64,000 nucleotides of DNA from Barnesiella sp. GTDB lineage: Bacteria; Bacteroidota; Bacteroidia; Bacteroidales; Muribaculaceae. Position 1 is the first letter of the stretch, and each line of letters starts with the position of its first letter. The notes beneath the pieces are model-generated. The model had not been told where the DNA came from and searched no databases. It was given only the letters and a program-made list of their open reading frames with translations. The stretch covers positions 62,001 to 126,000 of the forward strand of contig JAAVFD010000014.1 in the NCBI GenBank assembly GCA_014800945.1, read 5' to 3'. The position numbers were made by a program, and so were the translations under genes. Below are positions 1-8,743 of the stretch, piece by piece.

Positions 1-871
1 AAGGAAGTTTAACCGATACATACATTCCTGCCTTTAGCTCATTGTAAGGATTGTCAATGTTGGCTTTTACCTCGATTGTGCCGGTTGATGAATTAATGTC
101 AGGTGCGAGATAGTTCAGGTCAGCAGTGTATGAGTGCGGAAGTTCTTCGCTGAAAATAAGTGGAATAGCCGAGTAATCAATACCTTCACGGTCAGCTTTT
201 GAAGAGTGCATTCTCATAAAGGAATCATCTTCGATATAGAATGTGGCATGAACATCCTTATCAGCATAAATTGTGGCGAGATTAACCGGAGCTCCTTCTC
301 CTCCAATATATGCTCCCGGGTCAACATTTCGTGAGGAGATATGCCCGGTAATAGGTGCTGTAACAGTGCAGTAACTCAGGTTTGTTGATGCTGTTCTCAC
401 AGCCGCTTCGGCAGTCTTTATAGCCGCGAGACTTGATTCCATAGAGTTCTTAGCCTGTGCAACCTCCATCTGCGATACGGCATCACTTTCAAGCGCTTTT
501 TTCATAGCTGCATACTGCTTTGTGGCGTACTCATTTGTACTTCTGGCGGTTGCGAGCTGTGCCTGAGCCTGCTGTAGGGCATCCCTGTAGATGCGTGATT
601 CAATAGTGAATAACACTTGTCCCTTTTGCACCAGGTCTCCTCCGCTGAAATTGCTTGTAAGGACAGTGCCGTTTACTCTGCCAACAACATTGACTGTGCT
701 GTTGGCACTGATAATGCCGGGATATGTTTTATAGAGCGTAAGAGAATCAGTTACGGCTTCAGCCACCTGAATATCAGGAGTCTGGCTACTATTATCGGAT
801 TTCTTGCGGTTGCAGGATAAAGAAATGGCTGCAACAGTGAAGCAGAGCAAGATGAGTTTTTGTGAACGCAT
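1..871 (-). CDS. RND efflux periplasmic adaptor (HlyD/AcrA family), 3' end beyond window
   Basis: This is the membrane-fusion adaptor that links an inner-membrane RND pump to an outer-membrane channel. The visible 290 residues start with a lipoprotein-like signal (LSLSC, Cys20). They continue with a barrel-sandwich half around 55-90 (GRVNGTVL, VQKGQVLFTIES), an alanine- and glutamine-rich alpha-hairpin around 90-150, and the second lipoyl half near 155-180 (TVTAPITGHI). The frame is still open at base 1, so the C-terminal part of a protein usually 370-400 residues long lies outside. It starts 21 nt after the outer-membrane factor gene and is surely in its operon; an RND pump gene would be expected next, beyond the left edge. 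The family is clear, the substrate is not. Confidence 0.93.
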   Translation of the reverse strand, partial: MRSQKLILLCFTVAAISLSCNRKKSDNSSQTPDIQVAEAVTDSLTLYKTYPGIISANSTVNVVGRVNGTVLTSNFSGGDLVQKGQVLFTIESRIYRDALQQAQAQLATARSTNEYATKQYAAMKKALESDAVSQMEVAQAKNSMESSLAAIKTAEAAVRTASTNLSYCTVTAPITGHISSRNVDPGAYIGGEGAPVNLATIYADKDVHATFYIEDDSFMRMHSSKADREGIDYSAIPLIFSEELPHSYTADLNYLAPDINSSTGTIEVKANIDNPYNELKAGMYVSVKLP

Positions 872-892
872 ACAGTTGAAGATATTGTGTTA

Positions 893-2299
893 TTATTCTG
901 ATTTTATATTGGAAAAACAGCCACCGAGTGACTTGTAGAGTGAAACGAGTGCATTAAGTGCATTGCCCTTGGCGGTGATGAGACTGTTGGTGTAAGTGAG
1001 GAAAGACATCTGCGCGTCAGCAACGGGTGTGAAGTTGGAATTTCCGGTTTTGTAAAGGTCAACCGAGCGTGTCAAAGCTAAATGGCTCTGGTTTTCCGTT
1101 TCATTCAAATCGGTAATGGTGGCAAGACACATTGAATAGGAATAGATTGCATTATCAACTTCAAAGTAAGCATTCTGAAGAGTATAATTATACTCCTGTA
1201 TAAGTGCTTCCATCTGTGCTTTTGCTTCTGCCACAGCATATTTTCGACTGAATCCGCTAAACAGTGTCCAGCTTAGAGTTGGTGCGATGCTGTAAGTGAA
1301 ACTGCCACTCTTAAAGAGATTGCCAGCATCATGGCTGCTTGTTCCGATACTTCCGGCTATGGCGAGTGTGGGCAGAAAATCTTTTTTAGCAATACCTATA
1401 GCAGCAGCGGCTGCACTAACATTTTGCTCGGATTGCATAATGTCGGGACGCTGACGTATGACATCAGCGGGTACTCCAGTGAGCGGAATCGGATTGCATT
1501 GGGGCATGGGAGTTAAACTGTCAAGTGACGAGGGTAAAGCATCTGCGGTAGCACCGGTGAGCAGTGCAAGCGAGTTTCTCAAAGAATGAATCTGTGCCCT
1601 GAGAGGTGAAATAGTTGATAGTGTGGAATAGTAAACTGTTTTAGCCTGAGCCACATCTAATGACGATGCCAGTCCTGTTTCATGTCGCGCTTCTGCAATC
1701 TTAACGACTTTAAGTTGTGAAGCACTGTGGTCAAGGGCTACAGCGAGTTGTGCCTGAGCCACACGATAATTGAAATATGTGGTAGCTATTTCAGCGGTAA
1801 CAGAAAGCATAACGCCTTCAGACTCAGCACGAGTAGCGCGATATGATGTATTTTTTTGATTGACTCCTGCTCTTACTTTGCCGAAAATATCAATTTCCCA
1901 ACTGGCAGATGCTCCGGCGTTAAAATAATCGGAAGTAGCAGATGGCGCTTTTGTAGAGGATGTCATGCCACTCATACGCTCTTTAGTCCATCCGGCTGAG
2001 ATATTAATTGTTGGATAATAGCCGGCCTTAGCCATTCCGATAAGAGCTTTAGCGGCATCAACCCTTTTGATTGCTGCCGCTATGTCGTAACTGTTTAACC
2101 TGCCTATGGATATGAGAGAGTCAAGTGTGGAATCTCCGAAATTGGTCCACCAGTTGTTTTCTGAATCATAATATGGTGACACATAAGTCCAGTTCTCTTG
2201 ATTGTCATGTGTCATAGTCTGAGCAACAGAAACAGTGCTTGCTGAAGCACAGAGCGAAACAGCTAATACAAATAGTGATTTTCGGGTTCTCTTAGGCAT
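893..2299 (-). CDS. Outer-membrane efflux channel, TolC/NodT (OprM-like) family
   Basis: Outer-membrane exit duct of a tripartite efflux pump. The 468-residue protein has a cleavable signal peptide (residues 1 to about 26, ending SVAQ) and two OEP repeats, about 60-260 and 280-465. Family marks are SWEIDIFGKVRAG near 130 and RPDIMQSEQNVSAAAAAIG near 290. Many relatives are lipoproteins, but no convincing lipobox is visible here: the only early Cys is preceded by Leu. It is the first gene of the operon and the adaptor follows, which is less common than an adaptor-pump-channel order. No clear TAnnTTTG box was found upstream; a short inverted repeat lies at 2381-2393. Confidence 0.95.
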   Translation of the reverse strand: MPKRTRKSLFVLAVSLCASASTVSVAQTMTHDNQENWTYVSPYYDSENNWWTNFGDSTLDSLISIGRLNSYDIAAAIKRVDAAKALIGMAKAGYYPTINISAGWTKERMSGMTSSTKAPSATSDYFNAGASASWEIDIFGKVRAGVNQKNTSYRATRAESEGVMLSVTAEIATTYFNYRVAQAQLAVALDHSASQLKVVKIAEARHETGLASSLDVAQAKTVYYSTLSTISPLRAQIHSLRNSLALLTGATADALPSSLDSLTPMPQCNPIPLTGVPADVIRQRPDIMQSEQNVSAAAAAIGIAKKDFLPTLAIAGSIGTSSHDAGNLFKSGSFTYSIAPTLSWTLFSGFSRKYAVAEAKAQMEALIQEYNYTLQNAYFEVDNAIYSYSMCLATITDLNETENQSHLALTRSVDLYKTGNSNFTPVADAQMSFLTYTNSLITAKGNALNALVSLYKSLGGCFSNIKSE

Positions 2300-2380
2300 A
2301 ATAGAAACGTGTTTATAAAATCATAACGCCCACCTAACTAAATAGTTCTCATGTGATTCAATAATCCGGAGAGTAATAAC

Positions 2381-2393
2381 CGGTACGCTACCG
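2381..2393. repeat. Short perfect inverted repeat upstream of the efflux operon
   Basis: CGGTA-cgc-TACCG, 5-bp arms and a 3-bp spacer, about 80 bp upstream of the channel gene start. It could be a regulator half-site pair. Arms this short also arise by chance. Confidence 0.3.
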
Positions 2394-2472
2394 ATTTGCT
2401 GTAGTAATAATATAATAGGGGAATCGGGTCTGATATTCAGCGCGCTGCATGTCGCCAATTCTCACAAAGAGA

Positions 2473-2505
2473 AGGAGGCCGCTTCAACATGTGAAACAGC
2501 CTCCT
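2473..2505 (-). terminator. Rho-independent terminator of the OmpA lipoprotein gene
   Basis: Seven-bp stem AGGAGGC (2473-2479) with GCCTCCT (2499-2505), and an inner TTCA/TGAA pairing. On the minus strand it is followed by a T-rich stretch. It lies 30 nt past the stop codon of the OmpA-family gene. Confidence 0.75.
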
Positions 2506-2534
2506 GATTTAATTAATTATGTTATTTTTATTTA

Positions 2535-3236
2535 TTATCTGAGAGTTCCGGCTTCGGCTTGCTGAATCATCTGCTGATTTGCAGAGATGTATATTTCAAC
2601 TCGTCTGTTCTGAGCTCTGCCTTCAGGGGTTGTATTTGGTGCGATATAATCTGTCATAGGCAATCCTTCAGCAGTAAGTCTGCTTGCCGCAACACCGCTG
2701 TTAAGCAGGAAGTTTCTGACAGCATCAGCACGGCCGGTTGCAACACGCTCATTGACAGCCATTGTACCGGTATCATCGGTGAAGCCGAAAATCTGTACGT
2801 TTGTTTCGGGGTTGTTGAGGAGTGAAGTCGCGAATGATGTGAGATCCTGACGCGCTGAAGCACTGAGTGTGGTGCCGTTAGTAGGGAAGAGAATTCCACC
2901 GTTAAATGTCACTTTAATAGCCTGAAGACCGTTCTGATCCTGAACAGACTCAACCTGAGCTTTTTCAGCAAGTTCTTTTTCAAGCTGAGCTTTCTGCTGA
3001 TCCATTCTTCTGCCGATAAGTGCTCCGGCTCCGGCTCCGACAGCAGCCCCGATGGCACTTCCGATTCCGGCACCTTTACCACCTCCGATAATAGCACCCA
3101 ATCCGGCTCCAACAGCGGCTCCACCACCGCCTCCAATCAATGCACCTTTACCGGTACCAGTCAAACTACTGCAACCTGAGGATGCGAGCAAACAGAGCGA
3201 AAGAGCTCCGATAGTGAAAATGTTTACTTTTTTCAT
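2535..3236 (-). CDS. OmpA-family lipoprotein with glycine zipper (YiaD-like)
   Basis: Outer-membrane lipoprotein expected to bind peptidoglycan. Residues 1-21 are a lipoprotein signal ending SSGC (Cys22). Residues about 28-77 form a glycine-zipper segment of repeated GxxxG motifs, likely membrane-embedded or oligomerising. A charged, probably coiled segment follows at 80-100. Residues about 110-220 are an OmpA C-terminal domain with the family pattern FTDDTG, then GRADAVRNFL and NRRVEIYI. The 233-residue length fits YiaD-type proteins. It is monocistronic, with its own promoter (3301-3308) and terminator (2473-2505). The roughly 60-nt leader can fold a CTCTAC/GTAGAG hairpin (3262-3286). Confidence 0.93.
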   Translation of the reverse strand: MKKVNIFTIGALSLCLLASSGCSSLTGTGKGALIGGGGGAAVGAGLGAIIGGGKGAGIGSAIGAAVGAGAGALIGRRMDQQKAQLEKELAEKAQVESVQDQNGLQAIKVTFNGGILFPTNGTTLSASARQDLTSFATSLLNNPETNVQIFGFTDDTGTMAVNERVATGRADAVRNFLLNSGVAASRLTAEGLPMTDYIAPNTTPEGRAQNRRVEIYISANQQMIQQAEAGTLR

Positions 3237-3300
3237 AATTCAATATTTTTTAATGAGTTTACTCTACCCGCTCGGTTATTGTAGAGTCCAACTGCAAGTG

Positions 3301-3308
3301 CAAAGTTA
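3301..3308 (-). promoter_or_regulatory. -7 promoter box of the OmpA lipoprotein gene
   Basis: TAACTTTG on the minus strand, a full match to the Bacteroidota TAnnTTTG box, 65 nt upstream of the start codon. No clear -33 element was found. Confidence 0.65.
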
Positions 3309-3503
3309 GCTAAGATTCTCAAAAAAATGTTTGACGAGAGTCCTAAAGTTAAGCTATTCTCTGTTTTTACGGTTGATGCTCGTTCTGTTATGCGAGGTTG
3401 CACCACAATCGATACCGGGTTTATAATTATACAAATTAGTAAGAGATATAGTTCAGAAATAATGGAAATACATTTTTTATACGTAAAATTGCATTTTTAT
3501 TAT

Positions 3504-3511
3504 TAAATTTG
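3504..3511 (+). promoter_or_regulatory. -7 promoter box of the DMT transporter gene
   Basis: TAAATTTG, full match to TAnnTTTG. It would start transcription near 3515-3518, only about 15 nt before the first ATG (3533) and about 60 nt before the next in-frame ATG (3578). Confidence 0.6.
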
Positions 3512-3532
3512 TGGCATTAAAATGTAAAAGTA

Positions 3533-4474
3533 ATGTCTCGTCTGCACTCTATACGTACCCACAACGGCTCAAATCTGATGTATCATATTGGTGCATTGAT
3601 AGCTGTGACTGCCTGGGGTGGTTCGTTTATTTGTACAAAAGTTTTGCTAAACAATGGTTTGTCCGCGGTAGAAATATATTTATGCCGATTTTTTCTTGCA
3701 TATATATTCACTTTGCTGATTTGTCCCCGTCCATTTTTGGCAAGAAATCTAAGAGATGAGTTCTTGTTTCTTCTGTGTGGTATCTGCGGCGGTTCGGTTT
3801 ATTTTATTTCTGAAAATTTTGCAGTAGAATATACTCTTGTAAGTAATGTGTCGCTTATAGTGACGCTATCACCACTTCTCACCACACTGATTATCGCAAT
3901 CATGTATAAGACCGAACGAATAGGGAAGGGGGTGGTGACAGGCTCCGTAATAGCGTTGTGTGGTGTTGCTTGTGTGATTTTCAATAGCAGTATGTCGCTG
4001 GAGGTTAATCCTCTCGGTGATATGCTCTCACTTCTGGCTGCCGTTTGTTGGGCGGTTTACAGTGTGGTGCTGAGACCTTTAAGCAGTACCTATAGCACTT
4101 GGTTCATAACAAGAAAGACTTTTTTCTACGGGCTGATAACAGCTTTACCCTTCCTGCTTCTCGATAAAACTCACATGACATTATCCACACTGCTTGTTCC
4201 GGAAGTAGCAGGTAATCTTTTGTTCTTAGGATTATTTGCGTCATTGATAGCATATTTGATGTGGGGTGGAGCTGTAAAACATCTCGGTGCAATCAAGACC
4301 GGAAATTATCTGTATTTTTCACCGATAGTAACTTTGATTTTGTCAGCGTGGCTCTTGAGTGAAAAAGTTTCTATAGTCGGTTATATAGGATGTGCATTGA
4401 TTCTTGCCGGAGTAGTAGCCAGTGAAAAGATTGGCAAGTCGTCAAGAACCAACAGTGATGCTACTCCTCATTAG
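3533..4474 (+). CDS. DMT-superfamily transporter (EamA family)
   Basis: Inner-membrane drug/metabolite exporter. The 313 residues hold about ten hydrophobic helices in two EamA repeats. The first begins near residue 18 (HIGALIAVTAWGGSF) and the second near 165 (LLAAVCWAVYSVV); both carry the tryptophan-centred EamA pattern. The C-terminal tail is short and charged. An alternative start at 3578 would put the first helix right at the N-terminus, as in many relatives, and would leave a longer leader. The gene stands alone, converging on the HEAT-repeat gene with 8 bp between stops. The substrate cannot be predicted. Confidence 0.92.
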   Translation: MSRLHSIRTHNGSNLMYHIGALIAVTAWGGSFICTKVLLNNGLSAVEIYLCRFFLAYIFTLLICPRPFLARNLRDEFLFLLCGICGGSVYFISENFAVEYTLVSNVSLIVTLSPLLTTLIIAIMYKTERIGKGVVTGSVIALCGVACVIFNSSMSLEVNPLGDMLSLLAAVCWAVYSVVLRPLSSTYSTWFITRKTFFYGLITALPFLLLDKTHMTLSTLLVPEVAGNLLFLGLFASLIAYLMWGGAVKHLGAIKTGNYLYFSPIVTLILSAWLLSEKVSIVGYIGCALILAGVVASEKIGKSSRTNSDATPH

Positions 4475-4482
4475 AGGGAGTA
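4462..4482. terminator. Short hairpin between convergent genes
   Basis: TACTCC (4462-4467) pairs with GGAGTA (4477-4482). The stem overlaps the DMT gene stop codon and ends at the stop of the convergent gene. No strong T-tract is present, so activity as a bidirectional terminator is uncertain. Confidence 0.35.
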
Positions 4483-5028
4483 TCAGATGCTTTCGAGAAA
4501 ATCAATTTCCTCAAGGAGCGCTTCTGCAACCCGGCGGGTGAGCGGGCAGTTTCTTTCCACCTCCTTTTGAATCTCCTTTTTGAAATCTTTTGCCGGAGAG
4601 GGTAGTAAATTCCATAAGAGGCGTATGCCTCCGTAGCGAACCATATCAGCATCTGCTCCAAGCGCCTTTTTGACAATCTCAGAGGCGTCAGGTAATTTTC
4701 GTAGCAACTTATGGCAAAGCACATCCGTCACCTCAGCAGTTTTACATTTCTCCAACCATTCCAAAGCCATGTCCTTTGACATATTTTCAATGGGCATAAG
4801 CATCGGAGCAATGAGCATACTTTCTCTGCATCGACAGTCATTAAACAGTTCACAAGCCAGTTGCTCGTTTTTGCCGGTAGCTGCTGCAATTTCATCCAAC
4901 TGCGGCAGATTCACACCAAAAATAATAGGGAAGGGTGAGCCGGCTTTGCGCAAAGTGTCTGCAACAATACCATTTCTCATGGCAAAAAGGTTGCGTTTGA
5001 TTTTTTGCATCTGATTAAATTCTGTCAT
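4483..5028 (-). CDS. HEAT-repeat protein, DNA alkylation repair (AlkD-like) type
   Basis: A 181-residue, all-helical protein with HEAT-like repeats, for example EVTDVLCHKLLRKLPD near 105-120 and YGGIRLLWNLLPSP near 135-150. It resembles the short AlkD-like DNA alkylation repair proteins common in Bacteroidota. Full AlkD glycosylases are longer, and I cannot verify the catalytic Asp and Trp, so enzymatic activity is not claimed. The start at 5028 is chosen because the reading frame's earlier ATG (5070) lies upstream of the promoter box at 5046-5053. The gene is divergent from the LysM/PBP1 gene. It could instead be a structural HEAT protein. Confidence 0.55.
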   Translation of the reverse strand: MTEFNQMQKIKRNLFAMRNGIVADTLRKAGSPFPIIFGVNLPQLDEIAAATGKNEQLACELFNDCRCRESMLIAPMLMPIENMSKDMALEWLEKCKTAEVTDVLCHKLLRKLPDASEIVKKALGADADMVRYGGIRLLWNLLPSPAKDFKKEIQKEVERNCPLTRRVAEALLEEIDFLESI

Positions 5029-5045
5029 ATCACTAAAATTTGTCG

Positions 5046-5053
5046 CAAAGGTA
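5046..5053 (-). promoter_or_regulatory. -7 box of the HEAT-repeat gene
   Basis: TACCTTTG on the minus strand, 17 nt upstream of the ATG at 5028. It fixes that ATG over the one at 5070. Confidence 0.65.
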
Positions 5054-5064
5054 CAAAAAACACG

Positions 5065-5095
5065 TTGCATAATTCAGGTAAAGAGTTTAACTTTG
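5065..5095 (+). promoter_or_regulatory. Promoter of the LysM/PBP1 gene
   Basis: TTG (5065-5067), 20-nt spacer, TAACTTTG (5088-5095): a full Bacteroidota -33/-7 pair. It overlaps the divergent promoter region of the HEAT-repeat gene. The expected transcript leader is about 40 nt. Confidence 0.75.
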
Positions 5096-5139
5096 CGAAT
5101 TGTATAAGTTATCCCAATACAAATAATTAGTTCAAAGTA

Positions 5140-7002
5140 ATGTTTTTGAAAAGAATGTTTTTGGGCGCCTTAATGGCTATATCTTTAACAGTGAGCGCTC
5201 AATCTCCTATAGACGCACTTCCTGTAAAAATGGTCAATGGTTTATCATACCATTATTATACAGTAGAATCTAAGGAAACAATTTATTCTATATGTAGGAA
5301 GCTTGACATTTCTCAGGAGGAGCTTGTGAGGCTTAATCCATCGGTGGAAGATGGATTGAAATCAGGTCAGACATTATACTTTCCTATGAAATTGAATAAT
5401 GTCACATCCAGAGTTCACACGGTAAAGAAAAAAGAAACGCTGTACGGAATAAGTCAACTTTATGGAGTGACAACGGAGCAATTATGCGCCTGGAATCCTG
5501 GAGCGAAAGATGGTATCAAAACGGGTCAACGTTTAATAGTGAGTGAACCTCTTACCCTAAACTCAGCTCCGAAGACATCTGCAGTTCCGACAGAAAATAT
5601 ACCGGTAGCTGTGGCTCCGGAAGCCTATATAATCGGTCAGGGTGAAACGCTATATTCCATAGCCAAAGCACATTCAACAACAGTTGATGCACTCATAGCC
5701 GCAAACCCGGGACTTGATCGTAATTATTATAAGGCAGGAACCGCAATAGTTATTCCTGTAACATCGCAGTCTTCAATTACAGAGCCGGTGAAAACACCGG
5801 TGGCAGTAGAAACACCTATAAAGGTTGAGTCACCGCTGCCGGTAACAGTTCACCCGTCAGACAGTACTGTTTTTGCTGATGTAAATCCCTTTGTGCCGGT
5901 TGATACATTAGACGCTGTACAGGATTCGGTAGAAGTGACAGTAGCTTCCACAATGACTATAGCGCTTGCTCTACCGTTCATGCTGTCAAGTGAAGAGCAG
6001 AGTAAGCAGGCTCAGTTATATACTGAGTTTTATAAGGGCTTTTTGCTGGCAGTTGATGAGATGCGAAATTGCGGTACACCTATAAATATACTGGCATATG
6101 ACAGTTCAACCTCTGCCGGTGTTTCCGGAATTATCAATGATCCCAAGCTCAGGAATGCCAATGTTATAATAGCTCCTGAATCACCGGTTCAACTTTCTGC
6201 ATTCGGTGATTACGGACGACTGAATAACATAAAGGTTCTGAACCTTTTTGTGGTGAGGGATGATAACTATGAGACCAATCCGATTATGCTTCAGGGAAAC
6301 ATTCCGCATCAGATGATGTATGAGAAAGCGATAGATGGTTTGTTGAGCCGAATCGGTGACCGAATCCCGGTTATTCTGACAAGAAATAACGGAGAAACGG
6401 ATAAAGAAGAGTATATAGAACGATTGAAGACAAGGTTGACTTCAGCCGGTAAATATTATAAGGAGATATTTTTTGACGGCACAATGAAAGTTGGTTCGCT
6501 CAGCGATGAATTGGATAGTAATAATCAATATGTGTTTATACCAAGTTCAGGAAAGCAAGTTGAACTAAACAGGGTGCTTCCGAGTATATTGGATTTCAAG
6601 TCAAAATCCTCGGTGAAAGATCCCGTTATGATATTTGGTTATCCTGAATGGATAACTTTCAGAGGTGAGACATTGGCAAATATGCATAAGGCTAATACCG
6701 TGGTGTTTAGTCGATTCTTTACAGCTATTGATGATCCTGACGCCAAAAAAGTAGAACAGCAATTTGTAAATTGGTATGGAACTCCAATGGCAAACTTTAT
6801 GCCCCGTCAGGGATTGTTCGGTTATGATGCCGGCATGTTTGTTATAAACTGGCTGCGGAGTGGCAGCGAAGAACCATTGAATTGGGAGGGTGTGCAAAAC
6901 GGTTTTGAGTTCTCTCGGATACCCTATGGCGGCGAAGTGAACGATAAGTTGTATTTCATAACCTATCGTCCGAACGGTAATATTGACAAAAGTACCCGAT
7001 AG
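5140..7002 (+). CDS. Three LysM domains fused to a type 1 periplasmic-binding-protein fold
   Basis: A secreted 620-residue protein with a signal peptide (1 to about 20, TVSAQ). Three LysM peptidoglycan-binding repeats follow at about 40-82, 92-135 and 163-207, each with the ETIYSI/ETLYGI/ETLYSI core. After a proline- and valine-rich linker (210-265), residues about 275-620 look like a type 1 periplasmic binding fold (YTEFYKGFLLAVDEM, VIIAPESPVQL, VIFGYPEW-type segments). The whole matches the PBP1-plus-LysM proteins annotated in Bacteroidota. The binding fold may sense or scaffold a cell-wall ligand; this is inference. The gene has its own promoter, and the next ATG directly abuts its stop codon, so the barrel protein is co-translated. 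Confidence 0.85.
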   Translation: MFLKRMFLGALMAISLTVSAQSPIDALPVKMVNGLSYHYYTVESKETIYSICRKLDISQEELVRLNPSVEDGLKSGQTLYFPMKLNNVTSRVHTVKKKETLYGISQLYGVTTEQLCAWNPGAKDGIKTGQRLIVSEPLTLNSAPKTSAVPTENIPVAVAPEAYIIGQGETLYSIAKAHSTTVDALIAANPGLDRNYYKAGTAIVIPVTSQSSITEPVKTPVAVETPIKVESPLPVTVHPSDSTVFADVNPFVPVDTLDAVQDSVEVTVASTMTIALALPFMLSSEEQSKQAQLYTEFYKGFLLAVDEMRNCGTPINILAYDSSTSAGVSGIINDPKLRNANVIIAPESPVQLSAFGDYGRLNNIKVLNLFVVRDDNYETNPIMLQGNIPHQMMYEKAIDGLLSRIGDRIPVILTRNNGETDKEEYIERLKTRLTSAGKYYKEIFFDGTMKVGSLSDELDSNNQYVFIPSSGKQVELNRVLPSILDFKSKSSVKDPVMIFGYPEWITFRGETLANMHKANTVVFSRFFTAIDDPDAKKVEQQFVNWYGTPMANFMPRQGLFGYDAGMFVINWLRSGSEEPLNWEGVQNGFEFSRIPYGGEVNDKLYFITYRPNGNIDKSTR

Positions 7003-7692
7003 ATGATAAGGAAACTGTCAATTATTCTGATTATAGCAGTTGCATTTTTGACCGGCTTGCCTTGTACGGCTCAGAGAGTATATGAGCCTAAGGTATATAT
7101 AGGTGCAAAGGGTGGGGCAACATTGTCTAATGTCCAGTTTACTCCTCATGTGAAGCAGTCATTACGTCCGGGGTTTCTAATGGGTGCTACAGTCAGATAT
7201 ACCGAAGAGAAAATATTCGGTATCATCGGAGAGCTTCTCATTGAACAGCGTGGGTGGAAAGAGAATTTCGAGGAAGCTCCTTTTGCCTATAACCGCGAGT
7301 TGACATATGTAACCCTCCCGGTGATGACTCATATATATTTCGGCAGCTCTAAGATTAAAGGCTTTGTAAATATAGGTGCATCAGTGAGTTATATGCTCGG
7401 TAGTAAAATCAGCTCAGATTTTGATTATGTCAACGCTCTCAAGCAGCCCGGATTTCCGACATATAGGAGCGTTGAGCAGATGAGTATGGCCATCAAGAAT
7501 AAATTCGACTATGGTATTTTGGGTGGTGCAGGAGCAGAATTCATAATAAAGAAGAAGCACAGCCTCATTCTTGAGGGACGCTATTATTTTGGACTCGGCA
7601 ATATATTCTCTGCGACAAAAAGAGATGTGTTTTCCGGTTCACGCAACACATCTATAGAAATTTCTCTCGGTTATATGTTCCGTCTCAAATAG
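7003..7692 (+). CDS. Outer-membrane beta-barrel protein, PorT-like family
   Basis: A 229-residue protein with a signal peptide (1 to about 24, ending CTAQ) and alternating amphipathic strands ending in an aromatic/charged C-terminus (GYMFRLK), typical of small outer-membrane barrels. The opening YIGAKGGATLSNVQF and the strand TYVTLPVMTHIYF fit the PorT/OMP_b-brl_2 family. PorT proper is a type IX secretion component, but many family members are not, and no other type IX gene is visible here. The start codon abuts the stop of the LysM/PBP1 gene. Its 3' end overlaps the convergent holA gene by 8 bp. A partnership between the periplasmic LysM protein and this barrel is plausible but inferred. 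Confidence 0.85.
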   Translation: MIRKLSIILIIAVAFLTGLPCTAQRVYEPKVYIGAKGGATLSNVQFTPHVKQSLRPGFLMGATVRYTEEKIFGIIGELLIEQRGWKENFEEAPFAYNRELTYVTLPVMTHIYFGSSKIKGFVNIGASVSYMLGSKISSDFDYVNALKQPGFPTYRSVEQMSMAIKNKFDYGILGGAGAEFIIKKKHSLILEGRYYFGLGNIFSATKRDVFSGSRNTSIEISLGYMFRLK

Positions 7693-8728
7693 CGATGTTG
7701 CCTTCAGCCAACACTATTTTGAACATAAGTTCGTGTAGTAAATCCCATTCTGACTGACGCGAGTCAATACCTTTGCAGCGGGAGTCAAATTCGCGAATAG
7801 CTGAAATAATCTCAATGACTTTGAATGCATTATAGTTTCTTGCACCGGTAATGTAGTTCTTGAGCTGACTATCCCATTGCAATCCCAACGCCCTGGCCGC
7901 AGATGCCGGAGATTTGTCACGGGTATAATGATAAATCAGAAGTTTTGAGAAATAATTAAAGATAGTTGAAGCAGTTACAACCGTTGGGTTTTTCTTAGGG
8001 TTGCTTCTGAAATACTGAATTATCCGGTAAATTTTGTCGATTTTTTTCTCAGCAATAGCATCAATGAGTTCAAAGTTGTTGAAATCCTTACTTATACCGA
8101 TATTGAGTTCTATGGTTTCCGGAGTTATGGTTGCTCCTGGAGGAAGAATTGTTGCAAGTTTTTCAATCTGATTGTAAAGACGAGACACATCCGTGCCAAC
8201 ATAATCCCTGAGCATAAATATGCCTTTCGGTTCAATATTAAGTCCAAGGTCTTTGGCAATAGCCTGAATTTCAGGGCTAACCTGATTGTCTTTTAGTTTT
8301 GCAGATTCAAATACAACTCCTCCGGCAGCCTTGACCGCAGAAGGGAGGGTCTTGGTGGTGAGTTTAACCCCTCTCAAACACAGCACAAGAACAGTTGTTG
8401 GAGTTGGATTGGAAAGATATTCGATAAGTGGTTTCAGCTGATCTGATTTTATGGTCTGTAGATCTTTAACAATAACAATCTGATATTCTGAAATCATCGG
8501 GAACCTGCGACACGTATCAGCAATAGTGGCAGCGTTTGATTCCTGAGCGTAAATAGTGTAGAGATTGAAGTCTCTTTCACTTTCGGGAAGAACATCAGCA
8601 AATAGATTCGTCAGCTCGTCAATGAAATATGATTCTTCACCGTGCAACAGATAAACCGGTACAAATTGCTTGTTCTCAATTGATTTTTTCAGCGACTGGA
8701 AAGTGACAGCAGATGCGTTTGATGCCAT
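7685..8728 (-). CDS. holA: DNA polymerase III subunit delta
   Basis: Clamp-loader delta subunit, which opens the beta sliding clamp during replication. The 347 residues match the usual length of about 340. The N-terminus has VYLLHGEESYFIDEL, the delta P-loop-like region without a true ATP site. Residues about 65-130 contain the strand-rich core (QIVIVKDLQTIKSDQ, TTVLVLCLRG). The C-terminal helical collar spans about 215-345 (NNFELIDAIAEKK). It is divergent from the HsdR_N gene, and the 44-bp gap between the starts holds a palindromic AT box at 8744-8753. Confidence 0.95.
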   Translation of the reverse strand: MASNASAVTFQSLKKSIENKQFVPVYLLHGEESYFIDELTNLFADVLPESERDFNLYTIYAQESNAATIADTCRRFPMISEYQIVIVKDLQTIKSDQLKPLIEYLSNPTPTTVLVLCLRGVKLTTKTLPSAVKAAGGVVFESAKLKDNQVSPEIQAIAKDLGLNIEPKGIFMLRDYVGTDVSRLYNQIEKLATILPPGATITPETIELNIGISKDFNNFELIDAIAEKKIDKIYRIIQYFRSNPKKNPTVVTASTIFNYFSKLLIYHYTRDKSPASAARALGLQWDSQLKNYITGARNYNAFKVIEIISAIREFDSRCKGIDSRQSEWDLLHELMFKIVLAEGNIAI

Positions 8729-8743
8729 AGTTATTATTTTTGT

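Noticed and set aside
2485-2500. parS-like half-site GTGAAACA
   Set aside because: Only one half matches the consensus, and it lies inside the terminator hairpin of the OmpA lipoprotein gene.
5029-5070. Longer N-terminus for the HEAT-repeat protein
   Set aside because: The extra codons run through the TACCTTTG promoter box at 5046-5053, so the message would begin after the upstream ATG.
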